Shown: positions 1 through 6,895 of the stretch, in pieces
How positions within the stretch are numbered: position 1 is the stretch's first letter
How the letters are laid out: each line of letters begins with the position of its first letter
Assembly: GCA_035299065.1 (NCBI GenBank)
Contig: DATGXI010000096.1
Location: 1 to 20,678, forward strand
Length of the DNA stretch: 20,678 nucleotides
Direction of reading: 5' to 3'
Source of the DNA: DASPJQ01 sp035299065
GTDB lineage: Bacteria; Bacteroidota; Bacteroidia; Flavobacteriales_D; UBA2798
Position numbers and translations under genes: made by a program
The notes under the pieces: model-generated
The model's input: the letters and a program-made list of their open reading frames with translations, nothing else
What the model was told of the DNA's origin: nothing
The model's database searches: none

Positions 1-67
1 ATAAGGGTGTCGTTTTTAACTGTATACTTACCGGTGGTTTTCCAGGTTCCTTTAAAATTTTTCATAA
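1..67 (-). repeat. Direct repeat of an internal segment of the neighbouring gene (left copy, cut by window edge)
   Basis: Bases 1-67 are identical to bases 276-342, which encode the middle of the secreted protein at 86-502. On the minus strand this copy starts 18 bases after that gene's TAA stop and reads MKNFKGTWKTTGKYTV again, but in a different reading frame from the gene that precedes it (offset 275 bases, not a multiple of three). It may be the start of a 275-base tandem duplication or part of a longer paralogous gene; the window edge prevents a decision. The identity itself is certain. Confidence 0.9.
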
Positions 68-85
68 ACCTGTAAATGAAAAGGT

Positions 86-502
86 TTAGAATTCGGGCCC
101 AATGGGTTTGCCTCTTTTTTTCCAGGCTTTTGGCGTGAAATACGAGGGCGTTTTTTGTCCCGGATAAACAAGTCCCTGGCTGGTTATAATGTATTTTTTC
201 ACTTCATTTACAGCAGTCATTTCCCTGCTGGAATGTCCTGATTTGGTATGCGAACTACGCGAAGTCATGTGTACAATAAGGGTGTCGTTTTTAACTGTAT
301 ACTTACCGGTGGTTTTCCAGGTTCCTTTAAAATTTTTCATAATAAGAACGAAACGTTTATTGGACCTGAAAATAAATGTTTCTTTTTGTGGATGCCGGAA
401 AGCGGTGGATACTTTGTATTTATGTCGCAATTGACCCGGTAAAGAATATCCGGCTTTTAAGAACAGGATGCAACAGGTAAGTAAAAATGCCTTGTAGTAC
501 AT
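86..502 (-). CDS. Small secreted protein with lipocalin-like GTW motif, unknown function
   Basis: This 138-residue protein begins with a hydrophobic signal peptide (about residues 1-20, MYYKAFLLTCCILFLKAGYS), so it is probably exported. I chose the ATG at 502; a GTG two codons upstream (508) would also fit. The body is basic and polar, with a central KNFKGTWKTTGKYTVKNDTL stretch (about 57-76). A GTW followed by alternating 'G-Y-x-V-x-N-D-T-L' strands is typical of small beta-barrel, lipocalin-like lipoproteins in Bacteroidota, but no lipobox cysteine is evident and the family assignment is only suggestive. The segment coding for residues about 54-75 is duplicated just downstream of the stop codon (bases 1-67). 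The next upstream gene lies 71 bases away on the same strand. I do not recognise a specific function. Confidence 0.7.
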   Translation of the reverse strand: MYYKAFLLTCCILFLKAGYSLPGQLRHKYKVSTAFRHPQKETFIFRSNKRFVLIMKNFKGTWKTTGKYTVKNDTLIVHMTSRSSHTKSGHSSREMTAVNEVKKYIITSQGLVYPGQKTPSYFTPKAWKKRGKPIGPEF

Positions 503-573
503 GATCACGGTGAGTTAGTGTAAAACAAAGATAAAAATAGTTTGAAGCAATTGCTGAAACGTCATTTCCTGTT

Positions 574-936
574 TTATACGTCAAGCACGTTTGAATTGTT
601 GCATGTTTCATCTTCCTTCCGCATGCCTGAACGAATGATGATATGATTTAGCAACACCTGTATAAAAAATACCACGGGCCCCAAAATAAATACATGCAGA
701 AAAACCATGGGCAATACATACATGCCGCAAACGTGTTGGTTTTCATTGGTGGCAGGTGATGGATAAAGATCAATAAAATAGCCCGGAAGAAATATAAAGC
801 CAAGCGCAAATACTGTAGGGGAAAGAAAAACAAAAAACCACTTGAACTCATTTTGAAAATAGCCGTGTACAAGTATGTTTAGGCTTATCATGATACATAG
901 GCAAACAATAAAGCTAAGTAAGATGGCCGTAAACAT
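574..936 (-). CDS. Small integral membrane protein, three predicted TM segments
   Basis: The 120-residue product is strongly hydrophobic, with three probable membrane helices at about residues 3-24, 33-56 and 72-98, and a short polar C-terminal tail (RSGMRKEDETCNNSN...). The loop between the second and third helix (about 57-71) is polar and likely extracytoplasmic or cytoplasmic depending on topology. The start is an ATG. No enzymatic motif is visible, and I do not recognise a family. It lies between two secreted or envelope proteins on the same strand. It could be a real small membrane protein or a fast-evolving orphan. The open frame, ATG start and coherent hydrophobicity pattern support it as genuine. 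Confidence 0.6.
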   Translation of the reverse strand: MFTAILLSFIVCLCIMISLNILVHGYFQNEFKWFFVFLSPTVFALGFIFLPGYFIDLYPSPATNENQHVCGMYVLPMVFLHVFILGPVVFFIQVLLNHIIIRSGMRKEDETCNNSNVLDV

Positions 937-1006
937 ATCCGTTTTTGTATTTATACCGGGGTTTATAAAAGGTAACCCTGATTTAGCTGGATTTGTGCGG
1001 AGGGGG

Positions 1007-1696
1007 CTAGCCTTGTGAAAACCAAAGGCTGAAATTGAAGCTAATCCTGAAATCCCATGTTGCTGTTGTTGAATTTACAACGATTGTTCCGGGTGGCAAT
1101 GTATACGTGTCGTATATTGTTTTCATGTTGTAATAACCGCCAATATTTAAATCAATTCCAAAATTAGTGGTATTCTTAAACCCAAAAAACATACCGAAAA
1201 TCAACCCTGGAGCATTGTAATTTTTTATGCGGAGCGTATGATGGTTTTCGGCCAAGGCATCGCTCCATTCTTGTTTAAAGCGACCATATCTGTAAGCTAT
1301 GCCATTATAAAAACAGACGGCTCGTTTCTGGCTCATGTTTCCGTAATAAAACCTGTAATTTGCCACAAGCGCACGATCCCGGTGATATGCATCGTCAGAA
1401 TACCCGCTGTCATTGTCATAATGTTCGGCCCAGCGGTTAAAACAAAATTCGAGGCCAGCTGAGTTGCGTTTGAAGAAACTTTGTTCAACTCCAATTCCTC
1501 CATTCAGTCCACCGTTGTTTCCCATAACCCAGGGCAATAATTTGAATTTAAGGGCCAGGGTATTATAATTGCCTCCAGGATTAAACGGGGCCGGATAATT
1601 ATGTGTTTTCTCATTGTCACGTTTGAGCGAATCCTGGCACAACACGTTGCTGGTTGTAAAAATCAACAGAAGAAAAATCAGAAAACGAACCATCAT
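1007..1696 (-). CDS. Predicted outer-membrane beta-barrel protein
   Basis: The 229-residue product has a signal peptide (about 1-20, ending ...TTSNVLCQ) and then alternating, aromatic-rich amphipathic strands with tyrosine and tryptophan turns (RWAEHYDNDSGYSDDAYHRD, NYRFYYGN, GIAYRYGRF). The strand-like C terminus FRISFNFSLWFSQG is typical of a small outer-membrane barrel of the OmpW/porin-like or PF13568 type; the exact family is inferred. Its ATG overlaps the upstream gene's TGA stop by four bases (ATGA at 1693-1696), so it is very likely translated by coupling with the zinc-knuckle/CarboxypepD gene. That coupling suggests a membrane-spanning partnership: cytoplasmic sensor-like domain, periplasmic domain and outer-membrane barrel. 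Confidence 0.75.
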   Translation of the reverse strand: MMVRFLIFLLLIFTTSNVLCQDSLKRDNEKTHNYPAPFNPGGNYNTLALKFKLLPWVMGNNGGLNGGIGVEQSFFKRNSAGLEFCFNRWAEHYDNDSGYSDDAYHRDRALVANYRFYYGNMSQKRAVCFYNGIAYRYGRFKQEWSDALAENHHTLRIKNYNAPGLIFGMFFGFKNTTNFGIDLNIGGYYNMKTIYDTYTLPPGTIVVNSTTATWDFRISFNFSLWFSQG

Positions 1697-2391
1697 TGTT
1701 TTTCTGGCACGTAATTAATGTCAATGTCGCCCATTATATCATAAGGTTCTTCTTCAAGGAAGAAATCTTTTTTGAAAGGGAGTTGGTTGCGTTTTATGGT
1801 TAACTCCAGGTGCTTGTACCCACCATAAATAATGGAAAGTGTGAATTCATTTTTGGCAGCAAGAGAATCGGGTACCTGTATCGTAAATCTGCCGTCAAAG
1901 TCAGCGCGAACAGCAATCTTTGTATCATGTATGGTTACGGTTACCAAACTAATGGGTTGTTTGGTTTTCTTGTCCAGCACACGTCCCCGAATGGTGTTTT
2001 TTGGATTATCACCTGTGTTTGCTTCTTTTACTGATTCAGCTGTTTGTTCAATGGGTGTGTTAACTTTTACGGGGTTGTTAGTTGTCATTGCCTGCGTGGC
2101 CGATGTGGTGGCAACCAGGGCAATTCCTGCTGCTGCCTTTAAAAGCAGTGATGTTTTTTTATTTTCCTGGTGTACTTCAATAACCCGGTTTAATTGGTGT
2201 TTGTTGAATCGCCCGCAAATCTTGCCTTCCTGTTTGGTTAAAATGTCCAGTATTTGTTCATCGCCAAGCCCTCGAAAGTCAGTCACCGCTTTTTGGCATG
2301 AAGCACAAAATTTTGCGCCTTGTTCCTGCTTCATTTCCTCCCAGTTTTCGGTGCAGGGCTTGTGAATGGATAAACTAATTTTTTGTGCCAT
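1693..2391 (-). CDS. Zinc-knuckle, single-TM protein with periplasmic carboxypeptidase regulatory-like domain
   Basis: This 232-residue protein has an N-terminal cytoplasmic segment with cysteines at about residues 13, 29, 32 and 59 (PCTENW, FCASCQKAVTDF, ICGRFNKHQLNR). It is a motif common in Bacteroidota and probably binds zinc or another metal. A single hydrophobic helix follows (about 82-102), then a linker, then a carboxypeptidase regulatory-like beta-sandwich (about 133-200: RGRVLDKKTKQPISLVTVTI...DFDGRFTIQVP). The tail is acidic. The topology, N-terminus in and beta domain in the periplasm, resembles an anti-sigma or sensor arrangement, but no sigma factor gene is adjacent. The stop codon overlaps the start of the barrel gene (ATGA). 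The upstream zinc-ribbon gene ends 31 bases away. Function is unknown; the domain calls are from motif recognition. Confidence 0.8.
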   Translation of the reverse strand: MAQKISLSIHKPCTENWEEMKQEQGAKFCASCQKAVTDFRGLGDEQILDILTKQEGKICGRFNKHQLNRVIEVHQENKKTSLLLKAAAGIALVATTSATQAMTTNNPVKVNTPIEQTAESVKEANTGDNPKNTIRGRVLDKKTKQPISLVTVTIHDTKIAVRADFDGRFTIQVPDSLAAKNEFTLSIIYGGYKHLELTIKRNQLPFKKDFFLEEEPYDIMGDIDINYVPEKQ

Positions 2392-2422
2392 GGTTTGTTT
2401 TGGTAAATATAGATAAAAACCA

Positions 2423-3013
2423 CTATTTTTTTAAAATCCGGTCAATGTTTTTAAGTAAAATCTCACGGTTTCCGGCCTTTTTGATAAACGAAGGAAGTTT
2501 CTCAACCATGGTTGTATAATACGTAGTGCGTCTTTCACGCAGCGTTGAAATAACGTAATCCCTGATGTCAACAAGGTGTTTGCGGTTCCATGCCCAAAAC
2601 AAGTTGCCTTTTACAGTTGATTGGTACCAAAGTGGCAGGTTAAAACAGGGGTCGCCAACCGATTTGTTTTTGTACGTAAGGCTGTAAGCTTCGTTTCGGG
2701 GCCTGTAGGACCGTTCGGTACCGCAATGCGGGCAAGGAATAGCAATGCTTGTTGTTTTTTCTTTTTTTCCGGGTATGCACACCTCAATGCGTTTTCCGCA
2801 TTCATCGCACCAGCGTTTTACATGCAGGTTGTAACGCGTGCGTTCGCTTAATTTTTCGCTGAAACCGCAATGCGGGCATAATAAATTGGTGTTTTCCCAT
2901 TTGCCGCTTACGGTAGCCTGTTCATGGCATTTTGGACAAACCACATCAAAATGGTTGTATGAATAACGCGTTGTGGGTTTTCCTGCATAACGTATATGTT
3001 TAGATGTGGCCAT
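2423..3013 (-). CDS. Multi-zinc-ribbon protein
   Basis: The 196-residue cytoplasmic protein contains four CxxC pairs, at about residues 26/29 (CPKC), 46/49 (CPHC), 69/72 (CDEC) and 94/97 (CPHC). These would form two tandem zinc ribbons in the N-terminal half. The C-terminal half is basic and helical (DIRDYVISTLRERR, MVEKLPSFIKKAGNR). This architecture matches a Bacteroidota family often labelled TFIIB-type zinc ribbon-containing protein. The biochemical role is not known to me; nucleic-acid binding is a reasonable inference from the ribbons and basic charge. It starts with ATG at 3013. It is 31 bases upstream of the zinc-knuckle membrane protein and likely cotranscribed with it. Confidence 0.8.
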   Translation of the reverse strand: MATSKHIRYAGKPTTRYSYNHFDVVCPKCHEQATVSGKWENTNLLCPHCGFSEKLSERTRYNLHVKRWCDECGKRIEVCIPGKKEKTTSIAIPCPHCGTERSYRPRNEAYSLTYKNKSVGDPCFNLPLWYQSTVKGNLFWAWNRKHLVDIRDYVISTLRERRTTYYTTMVEKLPSFIKKAGNREILLKNIDRILKK

Positions 3014-3087
3014 TTAAATAAATGTATAAAAATAAGTAAACGGTAATGCCGGTCATTTACAATTAGGTTCACACCTGTAAATTGAAT

Positions 3088-3399
3088 TTACTCTTCTGCA
3101 AAGTAAACATTCAGCTGGCCAGCTATTTCGGGTGCAGTTGTTTTCGAATTACCTTTTATGCGCACATGCCGTGGATTAACCGGTAAGCCGCTTGCCCGGG
3201 CAATTTTTACTTCTATAGACCCATTGCGGGTGGCTGTTTTTCCTGTATAGAGTTCGGCTCTTTGCCCGGTTGATAATTTCCTGAACACGCAATCCAGTTC
3301 CATGGTATGGTTATTTGATTCACTGCATTGCACGGTAATGCGCAATTTAAGCGGAGGCAGGTTATTTGCGTTTAAAGGTTTTGTTGTATCGTAGCTCAT
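3088..3399 (-). CDS. Small hypothetical protein, translationally coupled to STAS-like protein
   Basis: The 103-residue product starts at the ATG at 3399 (MSYDTTKPLN). This creates a four-base ATGA overlap with the TGA stop of the STAS-like gene upstream; a longer start at 3417 exists but would overlap by 22 bases. The protein shows alternating beta-like strands (LKLRITVQC, TMELDCVFRKL, SIEVKIARA) and ends NVYFAEE. It has no signal peptide, membrane helix or recognisable catalytic motif. I do not recognise the family. The coupling suggests it works with or is co-regulated with the STAS-like protein. Confidence 0.65.
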   Translation of the reverse strand: MSYDTTKPLNANNLPPLKLRITVQCSESNNHTMELDCVFRKLSTGQRAELYTGKTATRNGSIEVKIARASGLPVNPRHVRIKGNSKTTAPEIAGQLNVYFAEE

Positions 3400-3788
3400 A
3401 AATATTGCTGAAGCCATTCACGTGCTTCTTTTTCATTGGTAAACATTTTGGTGGGATAAGGTGGTTTTTGTACGCGAAGAAAAGCATTGGCCACAAGTTT
3501 TGATATTTCTGAGTTCACAATAATGGCAAGTGCCTGCACAAGTTTAGGTGTTTCTTCGCCAGCATATTCGCGTGCTTCTTTTGTAGGAAATGCCGCGTGG
3601 GTAACATCGCCTATCCAACATATTTTTTTTTCGCCAACATGTTTGCGTATAAAATTAAAACTATCCTCAAGTGCTTCTTTGGTAATGGATGCATTTTTTT
3701 TAGCAATGGAACAAAAAATACCCTGCTCGTCAAACCACATGGTTGACAAGGGAATGTCATACGGTGTTACATTGCCGGGTGGGCGCAT
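3396..3788 (-). CDS. STAS/SEC14-like domain protein (Bacteroidota type)
   Basis: The 130-residue cytoplasmic protein carries the sequence pattern of a Bacteroidota STAS/SpoIIAA-like family: DIPLSTMWFDEQGIFCS near the N terminus (about 11-27), an alternating alpha/beta core with WIGDVTHAAFPTKEARE (about 59-75), and ending NAFLRVQKPPYPTKMF...EAREWL (about 101-127). Such proteins are usually assigned a SpoIIAA-like or STAS fold; ligand and partner are unknown. The start is the ATG at 3788. Met17 could be an alternative start, but the upstream LPLST-like segment is conserved in the family as I recall it. Its stop overlaps the start of the next gene (ATGA). Confidence 0.75.
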   Translation of the reverse strand: MRPPGNVTPYDIPLSTMWFDEQGIFCSIAKKNASITKEALEDSFNFIRKHVGEKKICWIGDVTHAAFPTKEAREYAGEETPKLVQALAIIVNSEISKLVANAFLRVQKPPYPTKMFTNEKEAREWLQQYL

Positions 3789-3991
3789 TGCGTGGTGGTA
3801 ATCTTTCTTTCATATACGTGCGTTCCAGTTGTTTGGTTGTGTTTAAATCGCTTTAGTTTGGTCGAATTTAACAGTGTTGCGTTAGGGGAGCCCACGACTA
3901 AACTTGTAATACTAAAGTTTTTCAGCGGGTGAAGAGACGTTGCTAATTGCAGCAAGCAGAAAAAGAAATATAAACGTTAATGTTGGCATAG
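3789..3991. other. Intergenic region, no supported gene
   Basis: About 200 bases between the STAS-like gene and the next minus-strand gene. A 62-codon minus-strand frame covers most of it but overlaps the STAS-like gene start and looks random. I see no hairpin terminator or repeat. It presumably carries the promoter of the STAS-like pair. Confidence 0.5.
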
Positions 3992-4429
3992 TTATTCGTA
4001 GTGTATCACCAGAAATAAACCTGAAAGTACAATTTTTTTTCCAATTTCTTCGTGGGTATACGTATTGCCATTCCAGTTAAACAGGATATGAGCCAATTCA
4101 ATCACAGCTTTGCAATGGTTTTCAATTGTATTGGTTTGCTTATGGGTTATTTTCCCTTTGGCATCGGCTTTTGCATAAATAACAATGGGTTTGCCATTTT
4201 CGTTAAGCCTGAACCTGACCCGGCAGCTAAACGGGCTCAGGTTTTCTATTGAATCGGCTTCTGAAAAATTCAGGCCTTCGGTTCTCCCCGTTTTTATATG
4301 TACGTTAACATATTTTCCCTCACTGTTTATTTGGCTGGAATCAACTTCAATGGTATAAATAATTTTTACCTGGGCGTATGAAAAAAAGTTGATGCAAGAG
4401 AACAGGATAATAAAATAAAAACACTTCAT
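3992..4429 (-). CDS. Secreted hypothetical protein
   Basis: The 145-residue product has a clear signal peptide (about 1-19, MKCFYFIILFSCINFFSYA, cleavage before Gln20). The mature part is beta-rich, with VKIIYTIEVDSSQ, YVNVHIKTGR and CRVRFRLNENGKPIVIYAKA. Two cysteines remain in the mature protein (about positions 69 and 107). Proteins with N-K-x-x-x-Y-I-E-V-D strands are frequent among Bacteroidota periplasmic proteins of unknown role. I do not recognise a domain. The start is ATG. The double-OmpA gene begins its coding 50 bases further on the upstream side (stop at 4480), on the same strand. Confidence 0.7.
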   Translation of the reverse strand: MKCFYFIILFSCINFFSYAQVKIIYTIEVDSSQINSEGKYVNVHIKTGRTEGLNFSEADSIENLSPFSCRVRFRLNENGKPIVIYAKADAKGKITHKQTNTIENHCKAVIELAHILFNWNGNTYTHEEIGKKIVLSGLFLVIHYE

Positions 4430-4479
4430 GAATACCTGTACATGAACAAACGGAACAGGTTCAATTAAAAACGTTTTTT

Positions 4480-5298
4480 TTACCGTTCCTTTATCCTGGT
4501 AATTTCAAACTCAACCCGCCTGTCGTATTTATCTTCACGCCCGGTCTTAAAATTTGACATCATGCCTTTATGGCCCATGCGGCTTGCCGCAACACCTTTT
4601 GAAACCAGGTAATCGTAAATGGCTTTTGCGCGCGCTTCTGACAGGTTAAACAAACCTGTTTCAAAATCCTCTCCATCAATTCCGGGTGGTTCACAGCAAA
4701 TATGGCCCAGTATCATAAAATCAAACCAGGTGTTTTTTAAAAGGTAATCGGTTAAACTGTCCATGGTGCTGTATGATTCTTCCAGTAGCTGGTGCCTTCC
4801 GCCCACAAACAACAACCGGCTAAGCACCAATTTATCGCCAACCTTGAATTTACCACTCAGCAATTGTTCAACCCCTGATTTTTCTTTCACCAGGTAGGTA
4901 ATGGTTATTTCGGCCCTGCGGTTAAATGTGCGTTGTTGTGCAGCTGTTTTTCTGCTCTTTTCATCCAAAGGTAATTCGCTTTCACCGGCAACTTTGGTAA
5001 ATGTTGTAGCCGCAATGTTCAAACCGCTTAAAAAATCTTTTACAGCATTGGCGCGGTTTATGGAAAGTGTATCATTGTAGCCTTTATTGCCGCGGTCATC
5101 GCAAAAAGCGGTAATGGTAACCCCGGTTATTTTTACCGTGTCCATTTTTTTAACCAGGTTCTTTAAATTGGTTTGTTCCTGGGCTGAAAGCGTAAAGCTG
5201 GCAGTTGCAAAAAACACATTCAGGCTTTTGGATTCCTGCGCGCTGGCGTTTAACGATAAAAGTGCAGCGCTATATAGAATAAAAAAGTGTTTTAACAT
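4480..5298 (-). CDS. Periplasmic protein with two tandem OmpA-like domains
   Basis: From the ATG at 5298 the product is 272 residues. It begins with a signal peptide (about 1-20, MLKHFFILYSAALLSLNASA, Gln21 first mature residue). A longer frame exists to 5355, but the added 19 residues would spoil the signal peptide. Two OmpA-like peptidoglycan-associating domains follow. The first, about 26-134, has FCDDRGNKGYNDTLSINRA and FNRRAEI. The second, about 155-267, has ILGHICCEPPG, NLSEARAKAIYDYL and YDRRVEFEI. There is no barrel or lipobox, so it is probably a soluble or peptidoglycan-tethered periplasmic protein. OmpA domains normally occur singly at a C terminus; a protein made only of two is less common. 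Its role may be in envelope integrity. Confidence 0.85.
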   Translation of the reverse strand: MLKHFFILYSAALLSLNASAQESKSLNVFFATASFTLSAQEQTNLKNLVKKMDTVKITGVTITAFCDDRGNKGYNDTLSINRANAVKDFLSGLNIAATTFTKVAGESELPLDEKSRKTAAQQRTFNRRAEITITYLVKEKSGVEQLLSGKFKVGDKLVLSRLLFVGGRHQLLEESYSTMDSLTDYLLKNTWFDFMILGHICCEPPGIDGEDFETGLFNLSEARAKAIYDYLVSKGVAASRMGHKGMMSNFKTGREDKYDRRVEFEITRIKER

Positions 5299-5470
5299 GC
5301 TTCGTGGTTTTGAACTATAACGGTGTATGGCGTAAAAGTAACAGAAGTCCATCAAAAAATTAAGGTGGCTGAATGTTCAGGTCAAATGGAAGTCATAAAT
5401 CAGCTCAATAATTTTTTTAAATATTGCGTATTATTAGTGGCTGTTTCTACATGAACCTTAATGGCATAAG

Positions 5471-5596
5471 CCTGTCATACGCTGTACTTCGCTTGTTTGC
5501 AGCTTTGTTTTGTAACAATGCGCGGGCTTCTTCCAGTCGCCTGCTCTTTAACAAAACAAACCGGCAACCTGCGCTTTGTGCCGCTTCTGCCAGGAG
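5471..5596 (-). repeat. Structured interspersed element, copy B (long imperfect hairpin)
   Basis: Read on the minus strand, this intergenic 126-base stretch aligns with 10907-11034 on the plus strand. Conserved parts are the 5' flank (CTCCTGG...AGCGGCAC..AGCGCAG, about 22 of 28 matching), the hairpin apex (AGGCGACTGG.AG.AGCC) and the 3' flank (CAAGCGAAGTA.AGCG..GACAGG, 22 of 25). The stem arms are 5504-5515 (TTTGTTTTGTAA) and 5549-5560 (TAACAAAACAAA), pairing at 11 of 12 positions. They differ in sequence from the arms of copy A but occupy the same place. It lies between a secreted-protein gene and the double-OmpA gene. A minus-strand open frame crosses it but is not conserved in copy A, so I do not call it coding. 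Confidence 0.75.
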
Positions 5597-5607
5597 CCTG
5601 GTAAAAG

Positions 5608-6360
5608 TTATTTTAAAGTTTTTTTGTACCTGACCTTTATTTCAGTGTTAAGCACTCCGTCATTGTAATGCCGGTAATGGAGTTTAACGGGAATACTGTT
5701 TTTGTCATAGGTGTAAACAACTATTTCGCCATTCATTTTAGGAGAACCACCGTAAATGGTGATTTTTGTACGCGCTTTGTCATCGTAAATGTTTTTAACG
5801 CCAACAAGGGTATCGTCAGGCGATCGCATCATTGAATTCCACAATACTGAACGGTGCTTTTCATCAAAAACCTCATACCCATATGAACGGGTTTGGTCTG
5901 GCCAACGTGTTTCCATGCGGGTTTTGCCTGGTTCGTAAAAATAAAAATTTGTGTACTCACCGCCTTTTATGCATTTTTCAGACGCAATTTTTTTATTCTC
6001 ATAGGTGAGCTCATACACAAACTGCGTGTCGTTGTTGTAAATAATGTACCGCCTTAGGTTCAAACTATCGGTTATGTAAGTATATATAGCCGTGTCATTG
6101 TTTTTTACAAAACCTGTTTGGTAATGACCTTTTTTTACGGTTCTTTCAAACTGTGACTTGTCTTTTTCCCACAGGTTTGGCCGGTGATAATAAATGCGCT
6201 CACCTTGCTTGTCATAGGTTTCAACCGAATATGTTTCAGGTGTGAACTTCACCGGATCGGTGTGAAAAAAGTGTTCAATATAACCCGTTACGGTTGTTGT
6301 TTTTTGTCCAACTGACATGAAAACCATTAAAACAAACAATATGCTTGCATGTATTTTCAT
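5608..6360 (-). CDS. Secreted hypothetical protein, beta-strand rich
   Basis: The 250-residue product has a signal peptide (about 1-18, MKIHASILFVLMVFMSVG) and a long mature region with many tyrosine-rich strands: ETYDKQGERIYYHRP, YTYITDSLNLRRYIIYNND, YTYDKNSIPVKLHYRHYND. These repeats resemble the YD/RHS-like or MORN/YwqK-like strand pattern often seen in secreted Bacteroidota proteins, but no defined domain can be named with confidence. It starts with an ATG that overlaps the TGA stop of the DinB-like gene (ATGA at 6357-6360), implying translational coupling. The 3' end is 12 bases before structured element B. Function unknown. Confidence 0.7.
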   Translation of the reverse strand: MKIHASILFVLMVFMSVGQKTTTVTGYIEHFFHTDPVKFTPETYSVETYDKQGERIYYHRPNLWEKDKSQFERTVKKGHYQTGFVKNNDTAIYTYITDSLNLRRYIIYNNDTQFVYELTYENKKIASEKCIKGGEYTNFYFYEPGKTRMETRWPDQTRSYGYEVFDEKHRSVLWNSMMRSPDDTLVGVKNIYDDKARTKITIYGGSPKMNGEIVVYTYDKNSIPVKLHYRHYNDGVLNTEIKVRYKKTLK

Positions 6361-6830
6361 TTACCTTCAGCCAATACAATTTTCTTAATAATGGCCGCTT
6401 GCCCCAAATGGTAATGTGTATGTTCAATCAACCCGTGCAGGTTGCGGTAATAGGTGCCGTATTTTTCCTGTACAAACACTTCGTTCAATTTACTATCGGG
6501 TAATTTTTCAATCAATGCGGTTAGCTTTTCGGCATTGTTTAAACTTTTTTGCACCATGGCGTCCCAATCCTGCTGGCTGGTGATGGGCGGGTGGGCAAAG
6601 CTCAGTTCGTCTTTGCTGTCAAGCGCATTGCCCTCAAGTACGTTTATAATGGCTTCCACAAAATAATTCATGTGAAAGGTCAATGTGGCTATGGTGTTGC
6701 ACCCGTGTACTTGTTTTACGGATTGCTCCCAGGTAATACCACTCAAAACGTCTTTTACATTGGACCAGGTCCAGTTGCCGCCAAAGTTTACCTCTTTAAA
6801 ATGTTTGGCTATGTGTTGTGCTGTTGTCAT
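6357..6830 (-). CDS. DinB-superfamily protein
   Basis: The 157-residue protein (ATG at 6830) shows the four-helix DinB/YfiT pattern. N-terminal helices contain NWTWSNVKDVLSGITWEQ (about 19-36). TLTFHMNYFVEAI has a histidine at 53, and the C-terminal helix LIEHTHYHLGQAAIIKK has His137 and His141. The triad of one mid-chain His plus an HxxxH-type pair is the usual metal site of this superfamily, whose members include thiol-dependent transferases and stress proteins; the substrate here is not predictable. A TTG start four codons upstream is possible but lies in the tandem repeat array. The stop overlaps the next gene's ATG by four bases. Confidence 0.85.
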   Translation of the reverse strand: MTTAQHIAKHFKEVNFGGNWTWSNVKDVLSGITWEQSVKQVHGCNTIATLTFHMNYFVEAIINVLEGNALDSKDELSFAHPPITSQQDWDAMVQKSLNNAEKLTALIEKLPDSKLNEVFVQEKYGTYYRNLHGLIEHTHYHLGQAAIIKKIVLAEGK

Positions 6831-6837
6831 GTTAGTT

Positions 6838-6893
6838 ATCAATGTTCAATTATCAATGTTCAATTGTCAATGTTCAATTGTCAATGTTCAATT
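6838..6893. repeat. 14-base tandem repeat array (four units)
   Basis: Four head-to-tail copies of a 14-base unit ([A/G]TCAATGTTCAATT) fill 6838-6893, with only the first base varying (A, A, G, G). The array occupies nearly the whole gap between the stop codon of the lipoprotein gene (6896-6898) and the start of the DinB-like gene (6830). A second array of the same unit is at 9249-9318. The CAATTG junctions are self-complementary. It could affect coupling or act as a transcription signal; this is not shown. Confidence 0.95.
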
Positions 6894-6895
6894 AA

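Noticed and set aside
3767..3955. Minus-strand 62-codon frame upstream of the STAS-like gene
   Set aside because: Overlaps the start of a better supported gene and has no domain or signal features.
4480..5355. Longer start (5355) for the double-OmpA protein
   Set aside because: The extra N-terminal 19 residues precede a perfect signal peptide beginning at the ATG at 5298.
5380..5430. A/T-rich weak inverted repeat (CAATA...TATTG) as a terminator
   Set aside because: Only five base pairs around an A/T tract; too weak to call.
5424..5633. Plus-strand 69-codon frame across structured element B
   Set aside because: It is explained by the repeat element; the frame is not conserved in copy A.
6838..6893. 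CRISPR array
   Set aside because: The 14-base units are contiguous without spacers, so this is a minisatellite, not a CRISPR.
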